In this document: positions 13,903 through 23,441 of the stretch, piece by piece | Layout of the letters: every line of letters begins with the position of its first letter | Position numbering within the stretch: the first letter of the stretch is position 1 | Source of the DNA: Raffaelea ambrosiae | Lineage: Eukaryota > Ascomycota > Sordariomycetes > Ophiostomatales > Ophiostomataceae | Reading direction: 5' to 3' | Length of the DNA stretch: 35,750 nt | Assembly: GCA_002778195.1 (NCBI GenBank) | Contig: PCDI01000017.1 | Coordinates: forward strand, 1 to 35,750 | The notes under the pieces: model-generated | Seen by the model: the letters and a program-made list of their open reading frames with translations, nothing else | The model's database searches: none | What the model was told of the DNA's origin: nothing | Made by a program: the position numbers and the translations under genes

Positions 13903-14184
13903 ATTGGCAACGGTTTCTCAGTCACCAACCAACAAACGTGTCACACAGAGCCCCCCCCAAGGAGCTTTTTTGGGTGTCGACGGTGCCCAAGAATCGCCCC
14001 CATTTGACCCCATCTGCCCGTGTTTGCCTCCCGTGCTGCAAGCCACTGACAAAGTCGTTTGTCAGTTCCCTTTGCAGTTCCATTGGATGGCTATGGTTCT
14101 TGAAACAAGGGAACCGGAGAAAAAAAAGAGGATAGGAGGGGCAGGAAAAAAAAAAAGAAAAGTATGATGAATGAAACAAAACCC

Positions 14185-14730
14185 GCATGTGTGGCTTAAG
14201 CTCATACTTGGGATTACAATTTGCGGATTCCACAGACTTGCAGATGAATTGCATCACGGGTTAGACCTCCCCGATGGTTCGGTGAGAGGAAGGTCTGACG
14301 ACGACAAGAAGAATTGAGCCACTCAAAACACCGTTGGTGAGACCGCGACCAAGAAAAGGCGGGATCACAAAGTGACATGTTCTCACCATTGTATCAATAG
14401 ACAAGGTTTCGATGCAAGGAGGGGCAGTGTTGGTGGTTGGTTACCCGTGCCACGTCGCCCTGTATTGTCCTTGTACCCGGGGCCATGATGGTTTCCTATA
14501 TCGGTCTACTTGGGCGAGACAATAGAGTCCTGGCTCGGCGAGAAGTGCTGCTCTGACGAGTCGATCCTCCCCACCAGTGCCAACCGTCTCCTAGAAACAC
14601 CGGCACAAGAGAGCCATTTATGGTCAAGTGACCGATAATGGTTGGCTACGGTATGCTCGCTCTATTTCGGGAGGTATGAGGGCTAAGGTGACATCAGATT
14701 ATCGACTCTCGTCGTGAAGCCTCACCCAGT
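14185..14730 (+). ncRNA. candidate nuclear RNase P RNA
   Basis: RNase P RNA is the core of the enzyme that trims the 5' ends of precursor tRNAs. Seen here: a CR-I-like element, GAGGAAGGTCTGACG, at 14286-14300; a CR-V-like element at 14691-14704; and a 7-bp P4 pairing between 14292-14298 and 14694-14700, two pairs of which are G-U. P2 is 9 bp (14201-14209 with 14672-14680, one G-U). P1 is 8 of 9 bp (14189-14197 with 14717-14725). A 7-bp P11-like helix (14579-14585 with 14640-14646) encloses a CR-II-like ACAAGAGAG (14605-14613), a P12-like hairpin GGTC-AAGT-GACC (14622-14633) and a CR-III-like GATAATGG (14634-14641). The order P1-P2-P3-P4 and then P2-P4-P1, with P4 crossing P2, is the RNase P topology. 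No open frame of 60 codons exists between 14258 and 14819. The plus strand has no TTTT until 14934-14938, so a pol III transcript would not stop inside it. Doubts: about 540 nt is long, P1 lies 15 nt after CR-V, and a local hairpin (14263-14268 with 14291-14296) competes with P4. RNase MRP RNA is less likely because CR-II and CR-III are present. Ends are approximate. Confidence 0.6.
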
Positions 14731-15872
14731 CCGAGATAGTTATTTAGCGACTGGACAAACAACCTGTACGCAAATAAGTTTGTCAGCTTGACACCCTGCT
14801 TTCTTCCGTGTGCTAACTCTTGTCGTTATCTCACCGGCTCGCCGGTCTACCCTTTCCAGGACCCTATTCAGTCTTATTTGAGCGACCTGGCCGGAGAATT
14901 ACTTCCGTCGATAATGCACTCAAATCATACTTGTTTTTGATTCGAAAAACAGGTGTTGGTGTGCAAATCGCGCGAGGACTTGCGAGATGTCGTGGATCGA
15001 ATCTACTTGCCACCTGCCGTCTTGGAGTTGCTCCAAATCGAAACTCGTATGATTTACTGGACAAGAAGGAAGACGCAGAGGAAGACAAATGACGACATTA
15101 AAATTACGCTGAAACTAAACAAACACAACCAGACATAGCAAATGAAAACCAGAGAGGGGAAGATGAGCCGAGGCAAAAGGGCGTACAGAACGTAAACGAC
15201 AATCCACAGAAAGCGGCAACTCTCGACTCGAACAACAGGTCCTCTGGACACGACAGCTCTGTCCCACTGCTTCGGTGAGCTGTTCAGGATGGCACACGTG
15301 GGACGGAACAGGGTGGGAAAGGCCTGCATGAAGCTCGAACAGGAATTGGCTATGGCGACAATTGAAATGCCGTCCTCTCTGCTCGCACAGACCCACCCTG
15401 GTTTCCTTGTCTGATTTTCGTCTTCATGCTCAGCCATTTTGTGTTTACCGAAGCTGGAAAGCCGGGAAGATGCGGAGCAACACCTACTTCTCTCTGATAG
15501 GAGAGATGCTGAGAGATATCATCTAAAACGAGAAGGCGGGGGAGAACAAGGTTTCATTCTCCGGAGTCTAGATTGGCTTGTTGGCACTTTTCGGCTTACG
15601 AAGCATGCTGGGAAGAAGATTGATTCGGACGACCACCCGGTAGGCGGTGAAGTAAGAATATCGCCAGGTGCAGGGATTGGCCCGAGACTCGTCGTTCTCG
15701 TGATGATTGTCCTCCTTAAACTACGCGTGGCCTTGCTGACCATAGCCAAGGGCTGGTATTTCTCTTGATTGATAACTAGTGGCAGGCGGCGAGAAACAGG
15801 GCAAGTGGAAACGAGGCTACAGAACGCCACAATGCTGGGGCACAACAGTCCCGAACGAGAATTAAAACAAAA

Positions 15873-15907
15873 NCAAAAAAAAAAAAAAAAAAAAAAAAAN
15901 ANANAAN
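15873..15907. other. poly-A tract with undetermined bases
   Basis: Ns occur at 15873, 15900, 15902, 15904 and 15907 around an uninterrupted run of about 25 A. This is most simply a sequencing or assembly problem at a homopolymer. A retroposon poly-A tail was considered, but no target-site duplication or coding remnant is visible next to it. Confidence 0.7.
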
Positions 15908-16738
15908 AAAGAAAAGAAGGGACAAGAGGAAGGGCATGAGCCCAACGGTCAGATGGCCACGGGGAGCAGGGGCCTGCATGCCGCGAGTGCTGTTTCCTAG
16001 CACTGACTGTCTGTCCTATATTGTCATCAAGGACCCGGAGAAGCACGCTTCCAAAGCGGATGCAGAAAAAAACAAAGCTGCAGAGAGCCGAGCGGCATGG
16101 ATGCAAGCCACAGTCCCAAAGATTCGCCGAACAGAAGAGGCAGAGACAGAAAGAAAAAGAGATTACAGGCTGAGGGGTTAGGTGAGAAAGGCAAGATGCA
16201 CGAGAAACAGGCGTTCCTTGGACGGGTTTCCCGGAGATGGATCCGCGCGCGGATGCAGCCTTGTGCAGTCGCCATATTTTTTTACTTGTATTCCGGCTTT
16301 CTGGGATGCCACGGGATTTACTCGCCGCCTGCCGCTCCCGCCAACTGGTGCGGCTGCTTCTTCTGCCGCGGCTGCTTTCCTTGATCGCATTGCACAAAAG
16401 ATTTGTGGATTGCGCGGAAGCAGAACCCTAGATTCCGCGGAGTACCGGGGACTATCGGGAATTGCTTCATGCGGAAGGAGGCTATCCTTGAAAAGTTGCA
16501 GCTGCAGGCCTGCTGCTTTTTCTGTGGGTGTGTGAGTGTGTGTATTTGTGTAAGTGTCCGCAACAAAGCAGGCTTTGCATCCTATTGATGGAAAATCACC
16601 TGGTCATGAGGGGAGGTGTGTTGGCGACAAGAGAGGCTGGGTGCTAGCCGAGAGCGAGATAGAGAGCATGCATGCCCCTCGCAGGCAAAGAACCATACTC
16701 GTACATCCCCACGAGGTCAGCGAGAAGGGGGAAAAGAA

Positions 16739-16754
16739 GGGGGGGGGGGGGGGG
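16739..16754 (+). repeat. G16 homopolymer
   Basis: This is the longest of six G or C homopolymers of 10 or more bases, all outside coding exons. The others are at 5298-5309, 9132-9143, 9684-9693, 11326-11337 and, as C, 17361-17371. Tracts like this can form G-quadruplexes and are prone to length errors in sequencing. Confidence 0.8.
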
Positions 16755-17520
16755 TGTGAAGCCGAATTCAAGAGCCGAACTGGCCTCCTTGCCAGAGACG
16801 TGGCAGGATCCTGTCATCGCTCCGTATCTGCACATGGCACCAGGCAAGGGTGTGTGGACATCCTCCAAAGATGGCAGAAAGGAGGCGAATTCCCATGGCC
16901 ACCCTCGCGCAGACATGGTGCGGGCTGCAGGGCGCGGCGGTGGTGATCCAGAAGCCTTACACAGCGTCGCGGAACGGGACCCGCCCGTCCGCGCAGCAAG
17001 GTCCAACCAATTAAATAATGGAATAAAATAAATAAATAAAATAAAAATAAAATTTTACTTGTACCTTGGCCTGGCTCTGCCTGGCCTTGCCTTTCGCCCA
17101 CTAATTAACGAATACCCCACCTTCCCAAGCAAGGCTCCTACGTCGGCGGCGCCTTGCTCCTGTTTTTTAGCCCCCCCTCTGCCACCAACAATTGGTGTAT
17201 GACTGACTGCGGACAAAACCACGAACCAGACAGAAATTACACCCCCTCCCGACTACGATTGAAGAGCCTCAGACAGCCTCGTTTTTTTTTGTTGCTCTGT
17301 CGTCTTTGTGTCATCTGTGCCTTGTCACATTCAACTTCCTACACCGCTTCTGTCCGTGGACCCCCCCCCCCTCCTCCCTTCCTTCTTTTCGCCTACCAGC
17401 AGCGAATCATTTGCGCCGACTACATTCCGACGACGCAACACATCCACCGGATTCTTTCCGAGAACCAACCACCCCCCCTGGTTTTCATTTACCTTTTCAC
17501 GTTAACAGCCCACCTCAACC

Positions 17521-18538
17521 ATGGCAGGCGGCAAGAAGGGCGGCGACAACAGCAAAAAGGCCCAGGGCCAGGCCCGCAAGGCCGAGCAGGCAGCACAGAA
17601 GGCCGCTGCAGAGGATGCGAAGAAGGCGGCGGCTGAGGCCTCGCAGTGGGAGAAGGGAGCCAAGAGCAACGCCAAGAAGTGAGTTGAACGGACGAGAGTG
17701 TACGAGAGAGGAAGAGAGAGAGAGAGAGAGAGGAGACGCTGTCTTGGGGACACGACGGATGCAACGGAAGTCGATTCCGGAGGGGGAGCACAGCAGGCTT
17801 GCTACAATAGGCCTGCTGCTACAGACTGGTCATATTTCTTGGGTCCTCCTGTCCGAGCCGCGTGAACCTGCAACTGTGGATGGACTGCTGGCCTGGACTA
17901 CTGACTACTGACTACTGACTACTGTCGTGCCGTTCCTTGCCTACCGTCGTGCCGCTCCTTGACTACCTTGCTAACTCTTTTTGTCTCAAAGAGAAGCTGA
18001 GGCTGCCAAGAAGGCCGAGCAGGCCCGCAAAAAGGCCGAGCGCGAAGCCCTCGAGGCCGAGGAAGAGCGCAACACCCCCGGCCGGGCCAACCCCAAGAAC
18101 AGCAAGTCGGCCGCCAAGAAGAGTGCGGGCGCTCCGAAACGGGGACTCGACCTCTCGCAGCTCGACGACCCCGGTACGGGCAGCAGCAAGCTCTCCACCC
18201 TCAACGCCACCGGCATCGACAACGCCCTCGACGCCCTCTCGCTCGACCACGACGGCCCGGGCGCGGGCGGCGCGGCCAGCATCGACCGCCACCCCGAGCG
18301 GCGCTTCAAGGCGGCCTATGCAGCCTTTGAAGAGCGCCGGCTGGCCGAGATGGACAGCGATGGCACGGGCCAGGGCCTGCGGCTGAACCAGCGCAAGGAC
18401 AAGATTCGCAAGGAGTTTGAGAAGAGCCCCGACAACCCGTTCAACCAGGTGACGGCGCGGTACGACTCCAGCAAGGCGGACCTGGCCGCCATCCGGTCGC
18501 AGGAGAAGTCCAAGATTGAGCAGCGGCTTGGGAAATAA
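17521..18538 (+). CDS. CCDC124/Oxs1 family protein (DUF1014), possible ribosome-associated factor
   Basis: Two exons, 17521-17678 and 17992-18538, join across a GTGAGT...AAAG intron of 313 nt with a CTAAC branch site (about 17970) and give 234 residues. The N-terminal half is a Lys/Ala/Glu-rich coiled coil (about residues 1-80). The C-terminal third carries the family signature, including FKAAYAAFEERRL, LRLNQRKDKIRKEFEKSPDN and PFNQ. Human CCDC124 and yeast Lso2 bind the ribosomal centre in idle ribosomes and help restart translation; fission yeast Oxs1 is reported as an oxidative-stress cofactor. Which role holds here cannot be told from sequence. The length is close to that of animal CCDC124 (about 220 residues) and much longer than Lso2. 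The start codon has a good context (CAACCATGG), and no upstream in-frame ATG is supported. The intron carries several simple repeats. Confidence 0.92.
17713..17731 (+). repeat. GA microsatellite in the CCDC124-like intron
   Basis: A GA dinucleotide run lies inside a longer purine-only stretch (about 17704-17736). It is about 35 nt downstream of the 5' splice site. Confidence 0.8.
17897..17924 (+). repeat. 7-bp tandem repeat in the CCDC124-like intron
   Basis: There are four perfect copies of ACTACTG. They are followed by an imperfect direct duplication of about 22 bp (GTCGTGCCG[T/C]TCCTTG units), which ends just before the branch site. These repeats explain much of the unusual intron length of 313 nt. 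Confidence 0.85.
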
Positions 18539-19729
18539 AGAGGGGGGACCTTTGGAGGACCCTTTGTGACAGACCCTGGAGACAGGCCCTGGAGACAGAC
18601 CATTGGAGGGAATGAGTTGAAAATGAGTCATGATGGGTGAACGAACGAGCCTAAAAAAAGGAGGAGAATGACGCTTACAGCCATTCGTGGTGTGCGTGTG
18701 TGTTTTGCTATGCTGGCGTTTTCAACTCTTGTGTTTTTGAAACACTTCTCTCTTCACACTTTCTCTTCCTTTCTTCTTGCTTGTTTTACTTTTTGCTTTT
18801 GTCACCCCTGAACTATGTCACGATGACATGGCAGAGGTGTGTGTTCTTTGAAAAAAAAAAAGAAAAGAGAGAAGAAAAAGAAGAAACCGACTCGCACCTA
18901 GGCATAAGCACACCACGCTGACACATACCATCAAAAATAGAGAAATATTACGAATACGTGGGAAGGCATATTAGTCAATTTGCATTTCTGTTGCTGTTTG
19001 GGGGGGTATACAATAAGTGAAGAGGGCCATAAATCAAGTTCCGAGAGATTGCCTCCTCCTGCGCCATCTGGACACTAAGGTCGGATACCCCATCCAGCAT
19101 GGGCACGGACGGTACATTTGCCTTACCGGGCTCCTTCGAGACGCTGCGGACTGCCTCAGTAGCCATGTCTCACCGCGGCTTTGCAGCTTACATCGTGGAG
19201 CACAAATGTGCCTGGGTTATGGTTCTGGGCCCTGGTTCTGGGCCCTGGTTCTGGGCCTCACCGCTCTGCTCACTCTGCTTCAATACTACGCCCGGTCTCT
19301 ATTCACCGCTGTTGAGTGACTCACCGAGAATATCAAACAGAAGATAGAAATAAGCAGAAAGCAAAAGCACGTTTGTTTGGGTTGTGGACAGCAGCCCTGT
19401 TTTCTGCTGCGCTCCGGCGTCGGAAAGGGGGGGGGCAAACAAGCTGTCCCAAGCTTGGCCGTCTGATTAGTGCCAAAGAGCTCCCCGAGCCGCCCAAGTG
19501 CCCCTCCTCGCCATTCTAGGTTAGTGAGCGGCAGAATGATATCACAGGAAGGCTCACCGCCTACCCGATTCGTCCCAGCATGTGGGACCCGTAATACCGC
19601 ATGAATCGCGACACAGCCGGAAACTATCTCCCAGGCGCTCGTCTCATGTTTTGCGCCAGCTCTCCAAGAAGTGTCTGCGTATTGTGGGGGCTTCTGGGAA
19701 TGCTCTTCTGAACCATTCTGCTGCTCGCC
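18539..19729. other. intergenic region between the CCDC124-like and UBC-fold genes
   Basis: This covers the 3' flank of the CCDC124-like gene and the promoter side of the next gene on the same strand. Short tandem copies of CCTGGAGACAG occur near 18574-18600. No gene was recognised. A 13-bp repeat at 19221-19259 is listed separately. Confidence 0.6.
19221..19259 (+). repeat. 13-bp minisatellite, three copies
   Basis: The unit GGTTCTGGGCCCT occurs twice perfectly, with a third copy ending in CTC. It lies about 480 bp upstream of the UBC-fold gene. No function is evident. Confidence 0.85.
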
Positions 19730-20986
19730 ATGTTCAGTCATGGTGCCTCTTCGAAAATGTCTCCGTCCAAGCTGACCAGTTTGCCCTCGCTGCGACGGCA
19801 GAACCTGCTGGCCGAGTTGTATGTTTTGTCTACCTCTGAGTGATGCTCTCTTTTCTTGCAACCTTGACAATGCCTCCTTTGCTGAGATGTGTGTCTAATT
19901 TTTCTTGTTTCCCTTCTCTCCAGTGCCGGACTCAAACAGGCATGTCCCGAGGGCGTCTTTGTGACCCTGACGCCAGGCGACCCTGCCCTCTGGTCAGGGG
20001 TCATTTTCGTGAGAACAGGTGAGTTTTGCGACGGGCATCGAGATGACATCAAGGAAACATGTGCTAACCCTCTCTGCTTCTGCCCTACTACACAGGCCCG
20101 TACGCCTCGACCGTCCTCCGCTTCCAAATCTCCTTCCCCGACACCTATCCCAGCCTCCCGCCGCTCGTCACTTTCTCCACCGACATCTTCCACCCGCTCA
20201 TCACCCCGCTCACCACCTACACCTACTCGACCGATGTGGAGACCGACGGCACGGTCAGCGCCACCGACGACGAGCGCCTCCCGCCCGGCGGGTTTAGTCT
20301 GCGCCACGGGTTCCCGGACTGGTTCGGCCGGGCCACACGCAAGCGTGCCAGTGGCATGCAGCAGGTCCCGCCCGGCATGTCGGTGCTGGCGCAGACACCC
20401 CCGCGGCAGACAACGGCGGCCGGGAGCGAGGGCACGCCCGAGTCTGCGGGCGTGTCGCCCAGGGGTGGCAGCTCTGGCATCCCGTCCTATATGCAGACCA
20501 AGGCCACGCCGCAGGTCCCCACGTACGATGTGCTGCTGTACATCCGCAGCACCTTTGACGACGACGCGGTCCTCGATGCGGTGCCGCTGCAGGCAGCCGG
20601 CAATCCCGGTGCCTGGCATGCCTGGCGTGCACACCGGCGGCAGCAAGGCGTTGACCTGCCGGAAGCCACAGCCCCGTCTGTCGGTGGCAGTGCCGCGGGC
20701 GACGCAGGAACACGCAAGCCCGGCCAGTGGAACTGGGAGCACGTGTGGGAGGAGCGGGTCAAGAAGGGCATCCAGGCCAGTCTGTCCGACCCGGTTCTCT
20801 TTGGCAGCGCGGGCGCTGCAGACGATGTGGTTCGTCCTATGACCAAGAATACACACACACACACACACAAAAAGGGGGGAGATCCCTCGCTAATTTTCTT
20901 CTTAGATCCGGTTCCTGAGCATGGACGATGCCGACATTGAAGCCGTCAAGGACAACCTCAAGCGCACGCTGGGTGCTACTGCATGA
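19730..20986 (+). CDS. UBC-fold protein lacking the catalytic cysteine, AKTIP/FTS-like
   Basis: Exons 19730-19818, 19924-20018, 20096-20829 and 20906-20986 give 332 residues. The first two introns have clear GTATGT and GTGAGT donors. The third donor is weak (GTTCGT at 20830, or GTGGTT at 20827, which removes one residue). The first in-frame ATG is at 19730; 19757 (residue 10) is a possible alternative. Residues 22-120 form an E2-like core, with RTGPYASTVLRFQISFPDTY, PSLPPLVTF and TDIFHPLITP. True E2 enzymes have HPN and an active-site Cys just after this point. Here the sequence is HPL with no Cys, so it should not carry ubiquitin. FHPL is also seen in animal AKTIP/FTS. In Aspergillus, FTS, Hook and FHIP link dynein to early endosomes, and that role is my best guess. 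A Gly/Pro/Thr-rich insert follows, then a conserved end with TYDVLLYIRSTFDDD, the exon-4 IRFLSMDDADIEAVK segment and LKRTL. Confidence 0.85.
20851..20868 (+). repeat. AC microsatellite in the third intron of the UBC-fold gene
   Basis: There are nine AC units inside the short 76-nt intron (20830-20905). The run takes up about a quarter of the intron, so length changes here could affect splicing. Confidence 0.85.
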
Positions 20987-21027
20987 GCAAGTGCTGCTAC
21001 TACATGAGCAGGTGCTGCTACTTGGGC
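20970..21027 (+). repeat. tandem repeat spanning the stop codon of the UBC-fold gene
   Basis: There are about three imperfect copies of a unit near GGTGCTACTGCATGAGCA, 18-21 bp each. The first copy contains the last codons and the TGA at 20984-20986; the others lie in the 3' UTR. Expansion therefore appears to have started from coding sequence. Confidence 0.75.
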
Positions 21028-21405
21028 AGAGGAGAGAATGCCATGTTTTTGCTATACGACTGAATATGAAGACCTGTTTGGGAAAGAGCAGACAAGCAGA
21101 GTGCTGCAGCGTACCTTCTCTCTCGGGGCGAACTGTGAGCTCTGTATGGCACCTTCTCTAAACATAGCATGAAAGATACCAATAAAAAGTAAATAAACAA
21201 CAAGAGCCCATCCCTTGTTCTTGCAACCCACCTCCCCCCCCAAAATATGTGCATCATATCCTCCTACGATTCATCCCCTTTTTGCTGGTTCTATGCTTCG
21301 CTGTATGCTCCCAGTTTGATAGACACTCATCACCACTTACAGCCCACATTGCAGCTACACACTTCTGATTAGAAGAAGAAATAAGTACAGTCCAAATTGT
21401 CAAAC
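20987..21405. other. 3' UTR and short intergenic region
   Basis: This stretch contains the tail of the tandem repeat above, an AATAAA polyadenylation signal at 21181-21186 and the upstream region of the next gene on the same strand. No other gene was seen. Confidence 0.6.
21181..21186 (+). terminator. polyadenylation signal AATAAA
   Basis: AATAAA lies 195 bp after the stop codon of the UBC-fold gene and is followed by A-rich sequence. This is a plausible 3' end signal for that transcript, although fungal signals are often degenerate. Confidence 0.45.
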
Positions 21406-23441
21406 ATGGAGCACATGGGAGAACGCCCCAGACCTCTCCAAATCATCAAGCAGTCATCTGATGCTTCTCGCTCTTCCAGCGGCAGCAGCTGCTCACACCC
21501 AAGCATCCCGACGCACCAGCACTGCCGAAAGTCGAGCAACAACACGGACGAGAGCAGAGGCAGCATCCGAGACAGGCCAGGCAGCAATCGGCCACTGACC
21601 ATTCCCAAACGCAGACTTGGCATGCTCTCGCGCCAGGGAAGCCGCTTCAACATGTCCGCGGAACTGTCGGGTGCGGCGAGACGCCGTCTCAACCGTACCG
21701 ACCACTTTGGCGGACCAGACGACAACGGCCCAGACTCGGATGCAGACTACAGGATCGACGACATGGGTGGCCGTGTCGGCTCAGGATTCGTCTTCGATGC
21801 GGATCCTGCTCTTCGGACGCAGTACGCGAGGCCGTCTCTGCAGCAGCTGCAGCCGCTGCAGCCGGCGTATTTTGAAGACGAGAACCGCGAGACCGGCGGC
21901 TACCTCGGGGGCCGTCCGGCTCTGGATGGAGTAGACAACATGCCCTTACCCGCGGACGACATCCGCTTCTACGACTCGGCAGCCGCTCGCATCCACCGCC
22001 GGGGCTCCACACAATCCATGGCTGACATGGAGTCGCTGCGCTTCCAATACGGCCTCCACGATGCCCTGCCACCGCCGGCTTCTCGGTTCTACGGCGGACG
22101 GCAAACACCCACATCCATGGCTGCAGAGTTCGACCAAGACCCGTTCTCAACAGACCCATTCGAGCGACCAGCCACCACCATTCCCTACCACCGCCACGGT
22201 TCAGGAAGACGGTATCGCCCGCCACCACAGCAGCAGCGGCAGCAGAAGCAGCAGCAGCAACAACAACATTCCCATATGCAGCGCAATGTGCGGCCGAGCC
22301 TGTCGCTCCTCGGACCAGACGATGTGCCCGAACCAGACGCTCAGATACTGGTACCAGCAGTGTGCATCACGCCTGAGCGGCGGTCGTTTGAAGGCGACGA
22401 GACCAGCTTCTGGGTGGCCATTGAGATATTTGGCCGTGTTGTCAAGCCCTTGGACACGCTTGCGTCGCGGGACCATTCTGCATCGTCTCGATCGCTGGGC
22501 CAGAGAGATGGAGGCGGTATGTTTGGAAATCGATACCTAGAAGGACCGAGCAACCGCTCCCCAAAGATCAAAGACTAACCGATGCTTGGACATTCAGACC
22601 TCTACCGCTATGGCTACATCTCCGACATGGACATTGAGGTTCTTCCCAGCGTCCAGAGCGAGGTCGTGGAGCTCATTGGCAAGAGCCCGAGTCTCATGTA
22701 TGTACAAAAAGCCTACCTTCCCAAAGCGAGCCGTGACTAACGTGGGATGGTGGCTACTGCAGCACACTGCTTCCAGGGTCTCGACGTCTCGTGGTCGCCC
22801 ACGTGCATCTAGACACGAGGCAGAGCACTCCGCGGCAGCTGAACGGCAGTCTTCGTTCCCGCACGCAGCGCCAGTCCAGCAGAGACAAGTCTGACAGGCT
22901 CATCGAGGACTTGGAGCTTCAGCTGGGGGCGACGCCGCAGGAGTATTTGCGTGTGCACCTCACATACGCGCATTCTGGCTTCCCCAAATGCGAGGCTGGC
23001 CGAGATGTGCTTGGAGGAGCAGGGGGGGGTGTCTCGGTCCGAACAGCCATCCAGACCACAGCGACGGCCGTGGTCATGCGGCAGAACACCTCTTCGCTGT
23101 GGTCGCCTTCGCCCACGCCCACACACGGCGGTTCGCTTGTGGAGATTGTGGCCCGGCACTGGGGTCCAGCGGCAGCATCGGAAATGGCGCAGCGGTTGGC
23201 CGCCAGCAACGAAACGAAGATGCTGCGCAGATCGGCCAATCCGTTTGTGTCCATGCGCGAACGGGCCAGCGGTGGTCAAGCCGAGGGCCAAACGCAGAGC
23301 ACGCCGGAAGAAGAGCGCTCGGACGGCAGAGACGAACTTACGCCCCGAGCTGCATCGCAGGAGCACAGACAGCATCCGGTGGCTCAGTCGCCGCCTAGTC
23401 CATCGGCATCATCGATGGCGGCGCCCGCGCGGAAGATGTAG
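21406..23441 (+). CDS. conserved fungal protein of unknown function
   Basis: Exons 21406-22516, 22598-22697 and 22763-23441 give 629 residues. Both introns have GTATGT donors, GACTAAC branch sites and CAG acceptors, which strongly supports a real gene. The first 310 residues are Ser/Arg/Gln-rich and probably disordered, with a Gln-rich run near 275-292. The folded part begins near residue 314 (ILVPAVCITPERRSF, then FWVAIEIFGRV), continues across intron 1 (DLYRYGYISDMDIEVLPS) and intron 2 (LITLLPGSRRLVVAHVHLD), and includes RLIEDLELQLG, TAIQTTATAVVMRQNTSSLW and IVARHWGP. I recognise this as a pattern found in uncharacterised filamentous-fungal proteins, but I know of no function. The frame stops at a TAG (23439-23441) and then stays open in the same frame to 23876, so the true C-terminus is uncertain. 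The gene is convergent with the AlkB gene. Confidence 0.75.

Larger units (their letters stand above)
5401..14184. other. gene-poor region, about 8.8 kb
   Basis: Many frames of 60-190 codons exist on both strands, but none shows a known motif, a credible exon chain or protein-like composition, so I call no gene. Base composition is not AT-rich, so there is no obvious sign of RIP-degraded transposons. The stretch holds most of the dispersed TACTATGTA/TACATAGTA motifs, G runs at 9132-9143 (12), 9684-9693 (10) and 11326-11337 (12), and a small hairpin GGGCT-TTCG-AGCCC near 9794-9807. It could hold long non-coding RNAs or distal regulatory sequence, but nothing in the sequence proves either. Confidence 0.55.
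14731..17520. other. gene-poor region and upstream region of the CCDC124-like gene
   Basis: No protein gene was recognised. The stretch contains a T5 at 14934-14938 (possible pol III terminator for the RNase P RNA candidate), a poly-A tract with undetermined bases (15873-15907), the longest G run of the window (16739-16754, 16 G), an AT-only segment near 17012-17060 and a C run at 17361-17371. The last 240 bases before 17521 are pyrimidine-rich, as expected for the leader of a fungal gene. A minus-strand frame at 15054-15437 starts with ATG and ends in a hydrophobic stretch, but nothing else supports it. Confidence 0.5.

Noticed and set aside
13432..14007. 191-codon plus-strand frame with an ATG start
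   Set aside because: Composition is not protein-like (Cys, Arg and Ser scattered), no domain is recognised, and no splice-supported neighbours exist.
14985..15010. GTGGATCGAATCTAC considered as a tRNA T-arm
   Set aside because: The loop would be five bases instead of seven, and no matching acceptor stem, D-arm or anticodon arm is present.
15054..15437. Minus-strand frame of 127 codons with a hydrophobic C-terminus
   Set aside because: The hydrophobic end comes from A-rich plus-strand sequence read in reverse. There are no homologous motifs or promoter signals.
15841..15910. Poly-A tract considered as the tail of a retroposon
   Set aside because: No target-site duplication, coding remnant or second copy is visible, and the Ns point to a sequencing problem.
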